From: JAVXNW01 sp036645575
Lineage (GTDB): Bacteria; Bacillota; Clostridia; Christensenellales; Aristaeellaceae
DNA length: 24,982 nucleotides
NCBI GenBank assembly: GCA_036645575.1
Contig: JAVXNW010000031.1
Location: 1-24,982, forward strand
Reading direction: 5' to 3'
The notes beneath the pieces were generated by a model, which saw only the letters and a program-made list of their open reading frames with translations, had not been told where the DNA came from and did not search any database. The position numbers and the translations under genes were made by a program. Within the stretch, counting starts at the first letter, position 1; each line of letters opens with the position of its first letter. Positions 6,128-12,532 of the stretch are shown piece by piece.

Positions 6128-6736
6128 TTATTCCTCCAAATATTTTTTTGCCTCGTCGGGATGACTGCCGGCGTAAAGGAACTGCTCGTACAGGCTCAGC
6201 TTAAGGAACTTGGCCTTGCCGTCGTCTCCGCCGCCCGGGTCGCCCAAGGGCGGCATGTTGGGGGCGGGCGGGTTGAGCGAGGCAAAGAAGCCCTGTTCCT
6301 TCGTTAGCGCATCGAAGAGCGCCTTATCGCCCTTGCCACGGTTGGCGGCGTCTGAAACCGCCGCGTCAAACGCGTCCAGCACGCCGTTTCGGACGAGCGG
6401 GTGCAAAAACTTGCGCTCGCCTACGACTGCGTCAAAGCGGTCTTCAATGCTCGCCCTGCGCGCGTCCTCTGATGCCTTCTTCGCGCGCGCCTCCTCCGTC
6501 TGCCGGTATGCGTCCAATTGCGCCCGCAGCGTCTCTGTGTCGCCCTGCGCGCCTTCCAGCGCCTTGATGGTCTCACCCGCGCGGGCAAGCTGCTCGCTGA
6601 GCGCGTCCATGTCGCCCTGCAACTTGTCGCCTGCCGCCTTGGTCTTGCCGATGTCCCGGCTGTTCAGATCCAGCAGCGCGGATATTTGTTCGTCTGTCGC
6701 GCCCGAAATGATCCGAGCAATGTCCTCGCGTTTCAT
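6128..6736 (-). CDS. Phage scaffold protein (GP20 family)
   Basis: 202 residues, start ATG 6736 after AAAGGAG. The N-terminal helix (MKREDIARIISGATDEQISALLD) is followed by a long coiled coil (about residues 30-105) rich in Glu, Lys, Ala and Gln. A compact domain with FLHPLVRNGVLDAFDAAV comes next, then a Pro/Gly linker near PNMPPLGDPGGGDD and a final basic/acidic helix. This is the layout of Phage_GP20 scaffolds, which chaperone coat assembly and are later lost. Its place directly before the capsid gene agrees. It is the first gene after the intrinsic terminator at 6835-6860, so its expression may be uncoupled from the packaging genes upstream. Confidence 0.88.
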   Translation of the reverse strand: MKREDIARIISGATDEQISALLDLNSRDIGKTKAAGDKLQGDMDALSEQLARAGETIKALEGAQGDTETLRAQLDAYRQTEEARAKKASEDARRASIEDRFDAVVGERKFLHPLVRNGVLDAFDAAVSDAANRGKGDKALFDALTKEQGFFASLNPPAPNMPPLGDPGGGDDGKAKFLKLSLYEQFLYAGSHPDEAKKYLEE

Positions 6737-6834
6737 AGGTGCTCCTTTCCGTCCTCGGCGTTCAGTTTTTTCTCGTGGTGCCTTTCCACGCCGCCTTGAT
6801 AGTTTCTCGTCGTTCCGGACAAATTAGGGTACAC

Positions 6835-6860
6835 AAAAGCCGCCCCTGTTGGAGCGGCTT
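6835..6860 (-). terminator. Intrinsic terminator inside the head operon
   Basis: On the - strand, GCCGCTCC (6858-6851), AACA loop, GGGGCGGC (6846-6839), then TTTTGTGT. This is an 8-base stem with one G-U pair and a U-run: a textbook terminator, oddly placed between the CPCC gene and the scaffold and capsid genes. Confidence 0.8.
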
Positions 6861-6878
6861 AAGTGACGGTATCTCTTG

Positions 6879-6908
6879 TAGACCGCCTTGCTTTCGCTTG
6901 GCGGTCTA
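6879..6908 (-). repeat. GNRA-capped hairpin overlapping the CPCC gene stop codon
   Basis: A 9-base perfect inverted repeat TAGACCGCC / GGCGGTCTA. On the - strand RNA the inner part is AAGCGAAAGCAA, which can close as GC-GAAA-GC with a GNRA tetraloop. The stem begins with the TAG stop codon of the CPCC gene. It has no T-run, so it is more likely a processing or stability element than a terminator; it sits 18 bases upstream of the true terminator. Confidence 0.6.
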
Positions 6909-7091
6909 TTTTACCGGTAACCCTTCCGCGTATGCCGCGCGCGCCTCATCAAGGCTCATTTGGTTTGCCCCGCCGGCGAGCGTGGGCTTCATTCGTTGAT
7001 TGGGATCATTCTGCCAGTCGCACACCTCGCAAATGTCGTGCTCTCTTACGTCCGTAAGGCCGCAGCACGGGCATTTGATCGGGTCATCCAT
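6906..7091 (-). CDS. CPCC-type zinc-ribbon protein, candidate immunity protein
   Basis: 61 residues matching the Cys_rich_CPCC family: CPCCG at residues 7-11, DICEVCDWQND at 19-29, and the conserved C-terminal GGANQMSLDEARAAYAEG. Cysteines 7, 9, 10, 21 and 24 could bind one zinc ion. The start is ATG 7091 with GAGGTG upstream, and it overlaps the minor head gene by 8 bases, so the two are translated together. It is not a known structural protein of this phage group. Because it is paired with a toxin-like domain on the upstream protein, an immunity role is proposed. This is inference from context only; the family's biochemical function is not established as far as I know. Confidence 0.85.
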   Translation of the reverse strand: MDDPIKCPCCGLTDVREHDICEVCDWQNDPNQRMKPTLAGGANQMSLDEARAAYAEGLPVK

Positions 7092-8514
7092 TTCGCTTCA
7101 CCTCTTCATTCCACCAGTAATCCGCACCCATTTTCGGCTTGAACGCCGTTCTGATTTTCCCTTTACGGGTGCCGACGACGAATTCATTTGTGGATACTCG
7201 GTATTTCGCAATACTTCCGTCCGATCTCGTCAAGGCCAGTATATCATCCGATCCCTTCGAGCGCAACAGGGATTCGGCGCGGGCTACGTAATTGTCAGCC
7301 GAAACACTGCCGTATTCCGCCAAATGCTTTTGGACGTGGCGATCTAATCGCTTTTCTATCTCAAACGTCGCGCCTTTGAACTTCACCGCGTCGCTCAATT
7401 CATCGTAGCCCTTGACGCGGTGAAAGCCCGCAACGCCCATGCGCTCGCGCTGGGTGGGAATGCCGGCCGCGCCGCTGATGCGCCGGTAGCGCTTGTCCAT
7501 CTTGTCGATGTTTGCCTGCGCGAGCCTGCGCAGATGATCGTCCCCGCTCGCCCGCGCGATGACCGCAATGTCCTTCTGATAGCGCACGGCGGTCTCCAAC
7601 CGGCGCTGCGCCTGCGTCCATTCATAGCGCGTCTTGACCTCGCCGTCGATGGCGATCATCTCCCGACTGTTCTTGGCCATGTTGTCCAGCTGATCTTGCG
7701 AGTACGTGGGCGGCGATAGCCCCAGCAGAATGGGGAAGGCCATGTGCCGGCAATCCCACAGGCCAATCGGGCGCTTGATCGTCGCCTGAAGCAAGGCGAA
7801 TTCCTTTTTTGAAAACTGCCTTCCCTGATAAGGCAGGTGATCCTCGGCACACAGCGCGTGCGCAGAGATCTCCACGCCATCCGCGTGAAACGCCTTGCCC
7901 GTCTGGCGCGCGACGTCAAGGTTGATTTGCCTAACGCCGCCCAGCACATTTTGACGCACCGCGCTGTCCAGTCGCCGGGTCAGCCCACTCTCATAGCGGA
8001 CGCGCGCGCCCTCCTGCGCCGCCTGAACGAGGCTTTGACGAATGGCGCCGTGGTAATCGACCACCCCCGCGTGCACCTGCGCGATGGCCATGTCGATGGC
8101 GTGCTGATAGGCGCCTGACACGACGGTCGTTCGGCTCAGGTTCGCCATCTCGCGCGCTGTAATGCGCGCCTGCGCGCGCACCGCGCGCATCAGCGCTTTG
8201 TTTTGCCTGATCGGCATCTGCCGCCCTTCGGCGTAGTACTTCTCGGCAAATTGGTAATCGTCCTCGGCGACCTTGAGGAAGGCCGCTTCAACCGCTTGCT
8301 CGCTCGCGTTCATCTCCTTTGCGATCGCGCGCTTGAGTTGGTCAACGTCCGCGCCCATGCGCTTCATCTCGGTTAACCGTGATATATCCGACGCACGCAT
8401 CCGCCCAATGTCCCTTAGGTGCTGCCCGATCTTTTCAAGGTAGCGCGCGTTCACCGCGCGCATGCGCGCCTCAAATGGCGCAAGCAGCGCTTCAAGCTGC
8501 GCATCTGATAGCAT
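7084..8514 (-). CDS. Phage minor head protein fused to a C-terminal BECR-like nuclease domain
   Basis: 476 residues. Residues 1 to about 360 are a Phage_min_cap2-type minor head protein: long helical N-terminus, then RITAREMANLSRTTVVSGAYQ, then HALCAEDHLPYQGRQFSKKEF with GLWDCRHMAFPILLGLSPP around Cys255. This part enters the head next to the portal. A linker near GFHRVKGYDELSD leads into residues 377-476, which are not part of the minor head fold. There the pattern is IEKRLDRHVQKHLAEYG (His393, Lys396, His397), DNYVARAESLL, GSIAKYRVSTNEFVV and GKIRTAFKP, ending DYWW. This is the layout of BECR-fold RNases (phage Barnase-EndoU-ColicinE5-RelE-like, also polymorphic toxin type 50). Those are known to be fused to phage head proteins and may be injected with DNA. 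The start (ATG 8514) directly follows the portal stop. Confidence 0.86.
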   Translation of the reverse strand: MLSDAQLEALLAPFEARMRAVNARYLEKIGQHLRDIGRMRASDISRLTEMKRMGADVDQLKRAIAKEMNASEQAVEAAFLKVAEDDYQFAEKYYAEGRQMPIRQNKALMRAVRAQARITAREMANLSRTTVVSGAYQHAIDMAIAQVHAGVVDYHGAIRQSLVQAAQEGARVRYESGLTRRLDSAVRQNVLGGVRQINLDVARQTGKAFHADGVEISAHALCAEDHLPYQGRQFSKKEFALLQATIKRPIGLWDCRHMAFPILLGLSPPTYSQDQLDNMAKNSREMIAIDGEVKTRYEWTQAQRRLETAVRYQKDIAVIARASGDDHLRRLAQANIDKMDKRYRRISGAAGIPTQRERMGVAGFHRVKGYDELSDAVKFKGATFEIEKRLDRHVQKHLAEYGSVSADNYVARAESLLRSKGSDDILALTRSDGSIAKYRVSTNEFVVGTRKGKIRTAFKPKMGADYWWNEEVKRNG

Positions 8515-9894
8515 TTAGTCATCCTCGCCGGCAAAGGGTGCGTCGAGCGGTCCGGGCGGCTGCTCGATGCCCGCCACGGCCTTGATCGCCTCATCGATGG
8601 TGCCGCCCATCACCCATTGCCGTAGTTCGGGCTTGGAGAGCATTCCACGGCTTTCCAGCTCGCTCATCTGCTGAAAGGTCTCGCTGCTTGACTCAAACAG
8701 GCTCATATCCCACCCGACGTGCACCGCCCAGTCGCCGCGCGCCCCGGCAGGGGAGAGCCCAAAGCACTCGGCGTATACGTCGAAGGCGTAAGCGAGGTCA
8801 TCAAGCGCCACCTCCCACGTGTGGCGTATGGCGGTCGCTAGGCTGTAGGTGTCGTGGTTGGCCGCGCGGATCTCGGTCGCCGTGGCATTTGCGCTTTCGC
8901 GCGGCGTCAGTACGCCCTTGCTCACCCCGACGCTCTTTTCCAGCAACCCGAACAGTTCCTCGAGGCGCCTGTACATCGCGCCGTCGCGGATGGCGGGCGC
9001 AAAGTGAAGCCACATCTGCTCCTCGTCTGTGCAGTTGTACAGGGGGATAAACGGCGTGTCGCCGTCCTGCACGGTCCTTTCGATGTCTTGTATGTTTGCG
9101 TTGGGTCCGCCGCTGCCAAAGGGCGTCTGCCATAGCCGGCTGTCAAGCCCCAGCATAGGCCGCGTCAATTTATATTCCCGCGCAATCAACTTGAGGTGCG
9201 CCTCAACTTCACCCATCAACGCCTCGCACCCGTAGGTGATCGGCACACCGTAGAAGTCGCCGTCGCGCCGGGTGTCCGCCGGGCACCGCACAAACGCCAG
9301 CAGCAGTCGGTCAACGCCCGCGATGCGCATCTCTTCCGTGACATTGGCCCACTCAGGCACGAGGGCGAGCGGCACTTGCCGCCCCGCGTCGGTTGACGCG
9401 CGGTTTTTGATCGTGTGCACCCCAGCTTCCAGCGTGTAATCCGTCCAACGGTAGTAGTCCCGCCCATCCACCTTCGCGCGATCCGCCAGCAGCGTCGCGC
9501 TGATGGGTCGCGCGCCGTCCATGCGTGATATAAATAGCCTGTCCTGATCCGCAACGCCAAAGCGCGCCTTGCCGCCCGCAATGTAGGGCACAATCACTTT
9601 GCCCCCCTTGCCCAGCGCTTGCGCCGTAATGGTCCCGGATCGCTCCCAGATATCGCGGATCGCCGAAGCGATAAAGGCGCTCCGGCGGCTCTCGCCGCCC
9701 GCCGCGTCCGAAATGTCGAGCGTGCTGTCCGACATGGCAATGCTGGCCAGCTTCCCCGCAAAGATGGCGGTAAAGTTGATCTTCGACGCGTCCTCGTACT
9801 TTTGTGCCTGCGCCCGCGCCCGGCCGGCCTCGGCCTGTTGCCTGGGCTTTTTCCCGAACAGCTTGCGCACCCATGCGCCTAGTTGCTCTATCAT
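8515..9894 (-). CDS. Portal protein (SPP1 Gp6-like)
   Basis: 459 residues from ATG 9894, after AAAGGAGA (9908-9901); an in-frame Met at 9927 lacks a ribosome site. The protein starts with a basic helix (MIEQLGAWVRKLFGKKPRQQ). It has the portal-type features KVIVPYIAGGKARFGVADQDRLF, RWTDYTLEAG and LLAFVRCPADTRRDGDFYGVPI. Then come GCEALMGEVEAHLKLIAREYKL, the ESANATATEIRAANHDTYS segment typical of A118/SPP1 portals, and an acidic C-terminus (APFAGEDD). Twelve copies form the ring through which DNA is packaged and ejected. It lies between the large terminase and the minor head gene, the standard order. Confidence 0.92.
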   Translation of the reverse strand: MIEQLGAWVRKLFGKKPRQQAEAGRARAQAQKYEDASKINFTAIFAGKLASIAMSDSTLDISDAAGGESRRSAFIASAIRDIWERSGTITAQALGKGGKVIVPYIAGGKARFGVADQDRLFISRMDGARPISATLLADRAKVDGRDYYRWTDYTLEAGVHTIKNRASTDAGRQVPLALVPEWANVTEEMRIAGVDRLLLAFVRCPADTRRDGDFYGVPITYGCEALMGEVEAHLKLIAREYKLTRPMLGLDSRLWQTPFGSGGPNANIQDIERTVQDGDTPFIPLYNCTDEEQMWLHFAPAIRDGAMYRRLEELFGLLEKSVGVSKGVLTPRESANATATEIRAANHDTYSLATAIRHTWEVALDDLAYAFDVYAECFGLSPAGARGDWAVHVGWDMSLFESSSETFQQMSELESRGMLSKPELRQWVMGGTIDEAIKAVAGIEQPPGPLDAPFAGEDD

Positions 9895-9950
9895 GCCTCG
9901 TCTCCTTTCTCGCGTTCTTTCGTCCATCCTTGCCGCGCAAACGGCGCGCC

Positions 9951-11192
9951 TTACTGCCCACGCCTGCGCCAGATCGTTTCGGTGGCGTAGGCGACCGCGT
10001 CGATGGCGTGGTTCTCCGCGTCCGGATACCCTCCGGCAAAGTCTCCGCCCGGTAGGCATTCATACTCGTACTCGGCAAATTCCTTTGCCGCTCCGGGGCA
10101 GCGCGCGGGGTCAATCACAATGGCGCACAGCGATTGTAACCACTTGCGCGAGTAGTTTACGCTTCCCGCGCCTTTGATCGCCCCGCGAATGTTGTAGGCG
10201 CCGTATTCGCGAAAATCCGCAATGGATTTGGGTTCGGCGCTGTCGGCAATGATCGCGTCATAGGCCGTCACCCGCCCTGCCGCGACAAGCGCGTCAAACG
10301 CCGCGCGGTTGCCCGTGCGCCGCACCCGGTACTCGTCGGTCAAGTACAGCGTGCGCCGTGCGCTGTCGTAACTCACCTTGATCCACTCAAGCGGATCGGG
10401 GAAGTAGCCCCAGTCGATTCCCTGATAGAAATACCCAAACGTCGTAAGCTCGCTTTCCGGGATCTCGCGCAGCACAAGGTTTTCAAACACCTGTCCGCCG
10501 CTCCCCGTCGGCTCGCCCAGATACTCGTGCCGGTATGCGCGTTCGTTCTGCGCCTTGAGTGCCTCGGCCTCCGCCAGAAAACGATCGCCAAGCCATTCCG
10601 GCGGCGCGTCCAGATAGCACGAACGGTGCACCAGTCGATCGCCCCGCGCGAGCAGTAGGTCGCGGTTTGCCCAGTTGCGCCGGCTGATCGGCGGGTTGCA
10701 GCTTTCAAAGTTCCAGAATGTCGCCCCGCCGCGCATCGTGGATTGTAGGATCGCGCGCAGCTCCTCCCGGTTCCTGAATTGGTCGAACTCCTCAAAGTGC
10801 GTAACCGCGATGTATCCAAAGGGCGCCTTGATGGATTTTATCTTCATGGGATCGTCGGCGCCGCGAAATAGGATCTTCTGCCCGGTCGCACGGTACGTCA
10901 TTTCCATCGGGCTCACTTTGCACGTCCAGTGCGCCGCCACGCCCAGCTTGTCAAGCGCCCAGCAGTATTGCGCATAGACGCTGTCGCGCAAGGTATTGCC
11001 CACCTTGCGGATCACGACGGCATGACGCGCGGGATGCTGCATCACGAGCAGGGGGGTAAGCAGCGACACCGTGGAGCTCTTGAGGCTGCCACGCCCGCCG
11101 ACCAGCGCGTAGTGCGTATGCCCATGCGCCAGCACGTCGCCCGCCAGATCGTCGTAGCAGGGCGCGATCAGCTCGCGCAGGTTGACCCTCAT
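9951..11192 (-). CDS. Terminase large subunit (PBSX/Terminase_3 type)
   Basis: 413 residues. The ATPase domain has a Walker A variant GGRGSLKSS at residues 32-40 and Walker B FGYIAVTHFEEF at 125-136 with the paired glutamates 134/135. The RNase H-like nuclease domain has GIDWGY (Asp260), IIADSAEPKSI (Asp317) and a C-terminal DAENHAIDAVAYA (Asp398) as the metal-binding acids. The enzyme cuts concatemeric phage DNA and pumps it through the portal. Its ATG overlaps the small subunit stop (ATGA), so the two are coupled. The length is close to the family norm, and the gene looks functional. Confidence 0.94.
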   Translation of the reverse strand: MRVNLRELIAPCYDDLAGDVLAHGHTHYALVGGRGSLKSSTVSLLTPLLVMQHPARHAVVIRKVGNTLRDSVYAQYCWALDKLGVAAHWTCKVSPMEMTYRATGQKILFRGADDPMKIKSIKAPFGYIAVTHFEEFDQFRNREELRAILQSTMRGGATFWNFESCNPPISRRNWANRDLLLARGDRLVHRSCYLDAPPEWLGDRFLAEAEALKAQNERAYRHEYLGEPTGSGGQVFENLVLREIPESELTTFGYFYQGIDWGYFPDPLEWIKVSYDSARRTLYLTDEYRVRRTGNRAAFDALVAAGRVTAYDAIIADSAEPKSIADFREYGAYNIRGAIKGAGSVNYSRKWLQSLCAIVIDPARCPGAAKEFAEYEYECLPGGDFAGGYPDAENHAIDAVAYATETIWRRRGQ

Positions 11193-11680
11193 GATCCGGC
11201 CTCCCTTGGCTCAAGCACGATGGTCACCCCTGAAATGTCCTTGCTCTCTTTTTTGTCAAACATCCCCAGATGCTTGCCCAGCAGCTCGAGCGCCTTTAGC
11301 TTGTCGCACAGCTTGACCTCGCGCTCGACGCTGTCGCCGGCGTCGAAGGTTGCGGTCTTTACGCGGACCGACGCGATGGCGGCAAGGTCGTCCTCCGACG
11401 CGCCCGGGCGCACCGCGCCGCTGCCTGAATCCACCACGTCGGGCGCGCTCACAAACGCCAGCCGCGCCAGCTCCCGCACCACGCGGTCGGCCGAAACCCC
11501 CACGCGCCGCGACCGCTGCGCCATGAGCGCATCCACCCGCGCGCGGATGTTGACATTCGCCAGCAACCGCGCCGCTTGCGTGTTGGCGCTGCGCGCACTG
11601 TACCCCGCCCGAATCGCGGCCTGCGTGGCGTTTAGGTCAATCATGTACTCGTCAATAAATCGCGCTTGCCGCTGTGTCAC
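11189..11680 (-). CDS. Terminase small subunit (Terminase_2)
   Basis: 163 residues from GTG 11680, 7 bases after AAAGGGGG; a TTG at 11698 lies upstream of that site and is unlikely. The N-terminus (TQRQARFIDEYMIDLNATQAAIRAGYSARSA with NTQAARLLANVNIRARVDAL) is the helix-turn-helix of the Terminase_2 family, which recognises the packaging site. The C-terminal part (EREVKLCDKLKALELLGKHLGMF) is the usual oligomerisation and large-subunit-binding end. The noncoding, palindrome-rich block at 11700-11823 directly upstream is the natural candidate for its DNA target. Confidence 0.92.
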   Translation of the reverse strand: MTQRQARFIDEYMIDLNATQAAIRAGYSARSANTQAARLLANVNIRARVDALMAQRSRRVGVSADRVVRELARLAFVSAPDVVDSGSGAVRPGASEDDLAAIASVRVKTATFDAGDSVEREVKLCDKLKALELLGKHLGMFDKKESKDISGVTIVLEPREAGS

Positions 11681-11699
11681 GCAGCCGCCCCCTTTCAAA

Positions 11700-11823
11700 C
11701 TCGTCTTTCATCCCCACCACTTTGCGGGGCGGTACCCCGCGCCGCAAGTCAAGGGTACCAAAGCCAAAGAGCCGCCGAAAGACAAACCGCGCGACCCACA
11801 TGGGGCCAGCGCGGTTTGTCTTT
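11700..11823 (-). other. Structured noncoding block upstream of terminase (candidate packaging site, leader or attenuator)
   Basis: Two strong dyads. AAAGACAAACCGCGC (11778-11792) is repeated in inverted form without mismatch at 11809-11823; the inner bases can pair further, giving a stem of about 20 bases. TTGCGG (11722-11727) pairs with CCGCAA (11742-11747) around GCGGGG/CCCCGC and a KpnI-type GGTACC; a second GGTACC lies at 11754-11759. No coding frame is seen. Alternatives are a pac/cos site, a transcript leader structure, or a bidirectional terminator with a poor T-run. Confidence 0.55.
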
Positions 11824-11843
11824 GGTCAGTTCTTGATAATAGT

Positions 11844-11878
11844 ATTATACCACATCCGAATGTTGCATTGTGTTGCAT
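11844..11878 (-). promoter_or_regulatory. Candidate late promoter with phased direct repeats instead of a -35 box
   Basis: On the - strand, TATAAT (11849-11844) is preceded by TG one base upstream (extended -10). No recognisable -35 exists. Its place is taken by two identical octamers ATGCAACA (11878-11871 and 11868-11861) exactly 10 bases apart, one helical turn. That suggests a dimeric activator. The -10 box overlaps the stop codon of the ArpU-like regulator gene and points into the terminase operon. Confidence 0.5.
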
Positions 11879-12285
11879 CTTTCGCGGAAACGGATGTTTT
11901 CGAGCGCCCGCCCATGAACCCGCCAAACCGATACGCGGTCATAGCCCATTTCTTTCGCGATCGCCTCCCAGCTCTTGCCGTTCAAATACCGCAGTTCCAG
12001 CACCAGCGCTTGGTTCGGGTCGGTCATTCTGCCGATGGCCTCCATGACCGTGCGCTTCTGGGTGACCAGTTCGCCCACCATGCCGTTGATCTCACGCTCA
12101 AGGTCAATCAGCTTGTCGATGGATGACGACGCGTCCCGCGCCGTCCGGCCGGATCCCCTGTTGGGATCCAGCGCGCCGGTAACCCGTTCCGCCTGCGATC
12201 TAATGCGCATCGCCTGTTCGAGCTTGTTGTCAATGCGCCTATCCAGATACATAATCGACCGCAGGTATGTCTTGACATCCATCAT
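11845..12285 (-). CDS. ArpU/DUF1492-like late transcription regulator (sigma region 4-like)
   Basis: 146 residues. The N-terminal two thirds are helical (VKTYLRSIMYLDRRIDNKLEQ, then SSSIDKLIDLEREINGMVGELV with a run to IGRMTDPNQALVLELRYL). Residues 104-131 (KSWEAIAKEMGYDRVSVWRVHGRALENI) are a sigma-70 region 4-like helix-turn-helix. This matches the DUF1492/ArpU group, small regulators encoded just before terminase in many Gram-positive prophages and thought to switch on late genes. The likely target is the repeat-bearing -10 element at its own 3' end. The start codon overlaps the stop of the upstream gene by four bases (ATGA). Confidence 0.8.
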   Translation of the reverse strand: MMDVKTYLRSIMYLDRRIDNKLEQAMRIRSQAERVTGALDPNRGSGRTARDASSSIDKLIDLEREINGMVGELVTQKRTVMEAIGRMTDPNQALVLELRYLNGKSWEAIAKEMGYDRVSVWRVHGRALENIRFRERCNTMQHSDVV

Positions 12286-12530
12286 GGCGTTGCCTCTTCC
12301 TCGGGCTCGGGCGTAAGGCCGTCCAGCATCTCTCGCAGCACGTCATGCACTACCCTTGCCACGTAATACACCGTCATTCCGCCGCGCCCCTTTTCGATCT
12401 CCACGCGCCGAATCACGATGGCGCCCATTCCCTCAAGCCGCCGGTACCTGCGCATCATCCCGCGCGTCGCCTTGTCGCCCGGATAGGCGTCCACGCACTG
12501 AAACCAGTAAGGCCCTTCGTAATCGTGCAT
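12282..12530 (-). CDS. Small phage protein of unknown function
   Basis: 82 residues from ATG 12530, 9 bases after AAAGGA; the GTG at 12536 is only 3 bases from that site. The sequence begins MHDYEGPYWFQCVDAYPGDKATRG and continues with a basic helix (MMRRYRRLEGMGAIVIRRVEIE), a TVYYVARVVHDVL segment and an acidic end. It has a mixed alpha/beta look without known motifs. Position between the helicase and the late regulator, with overlaps or near overlaps on both sides, shows it belongs to the same operon. No function is assigned. Confidence 0.7.
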   Translation of the reverse strand: MHDYEGPYWFQCVDAYPGDKATRGMMRRYRRLEGMGAIVIRRVEIEKGRGGMTVYYVARVVHDVLREMLDGLTPEPEEEATP

Positions 12531-12532
12531 AT

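Noticed and set aside
4987..6204. Long + strand open frame of about 400 codons opposite the capsid gene
   Set aside because: It is an antisense shadow: the - strand has the clear capsid protein with a ribosome site, and the + product is low-complexity Gly/Arg/Val/His with no motif.
10929..12047. + strand frame of 372 codons across terminase and regulator genes
   Set aside because: It crosses three recognised - strand genes and a noncoding structured block, and has no ribosome site or recognisable domain.
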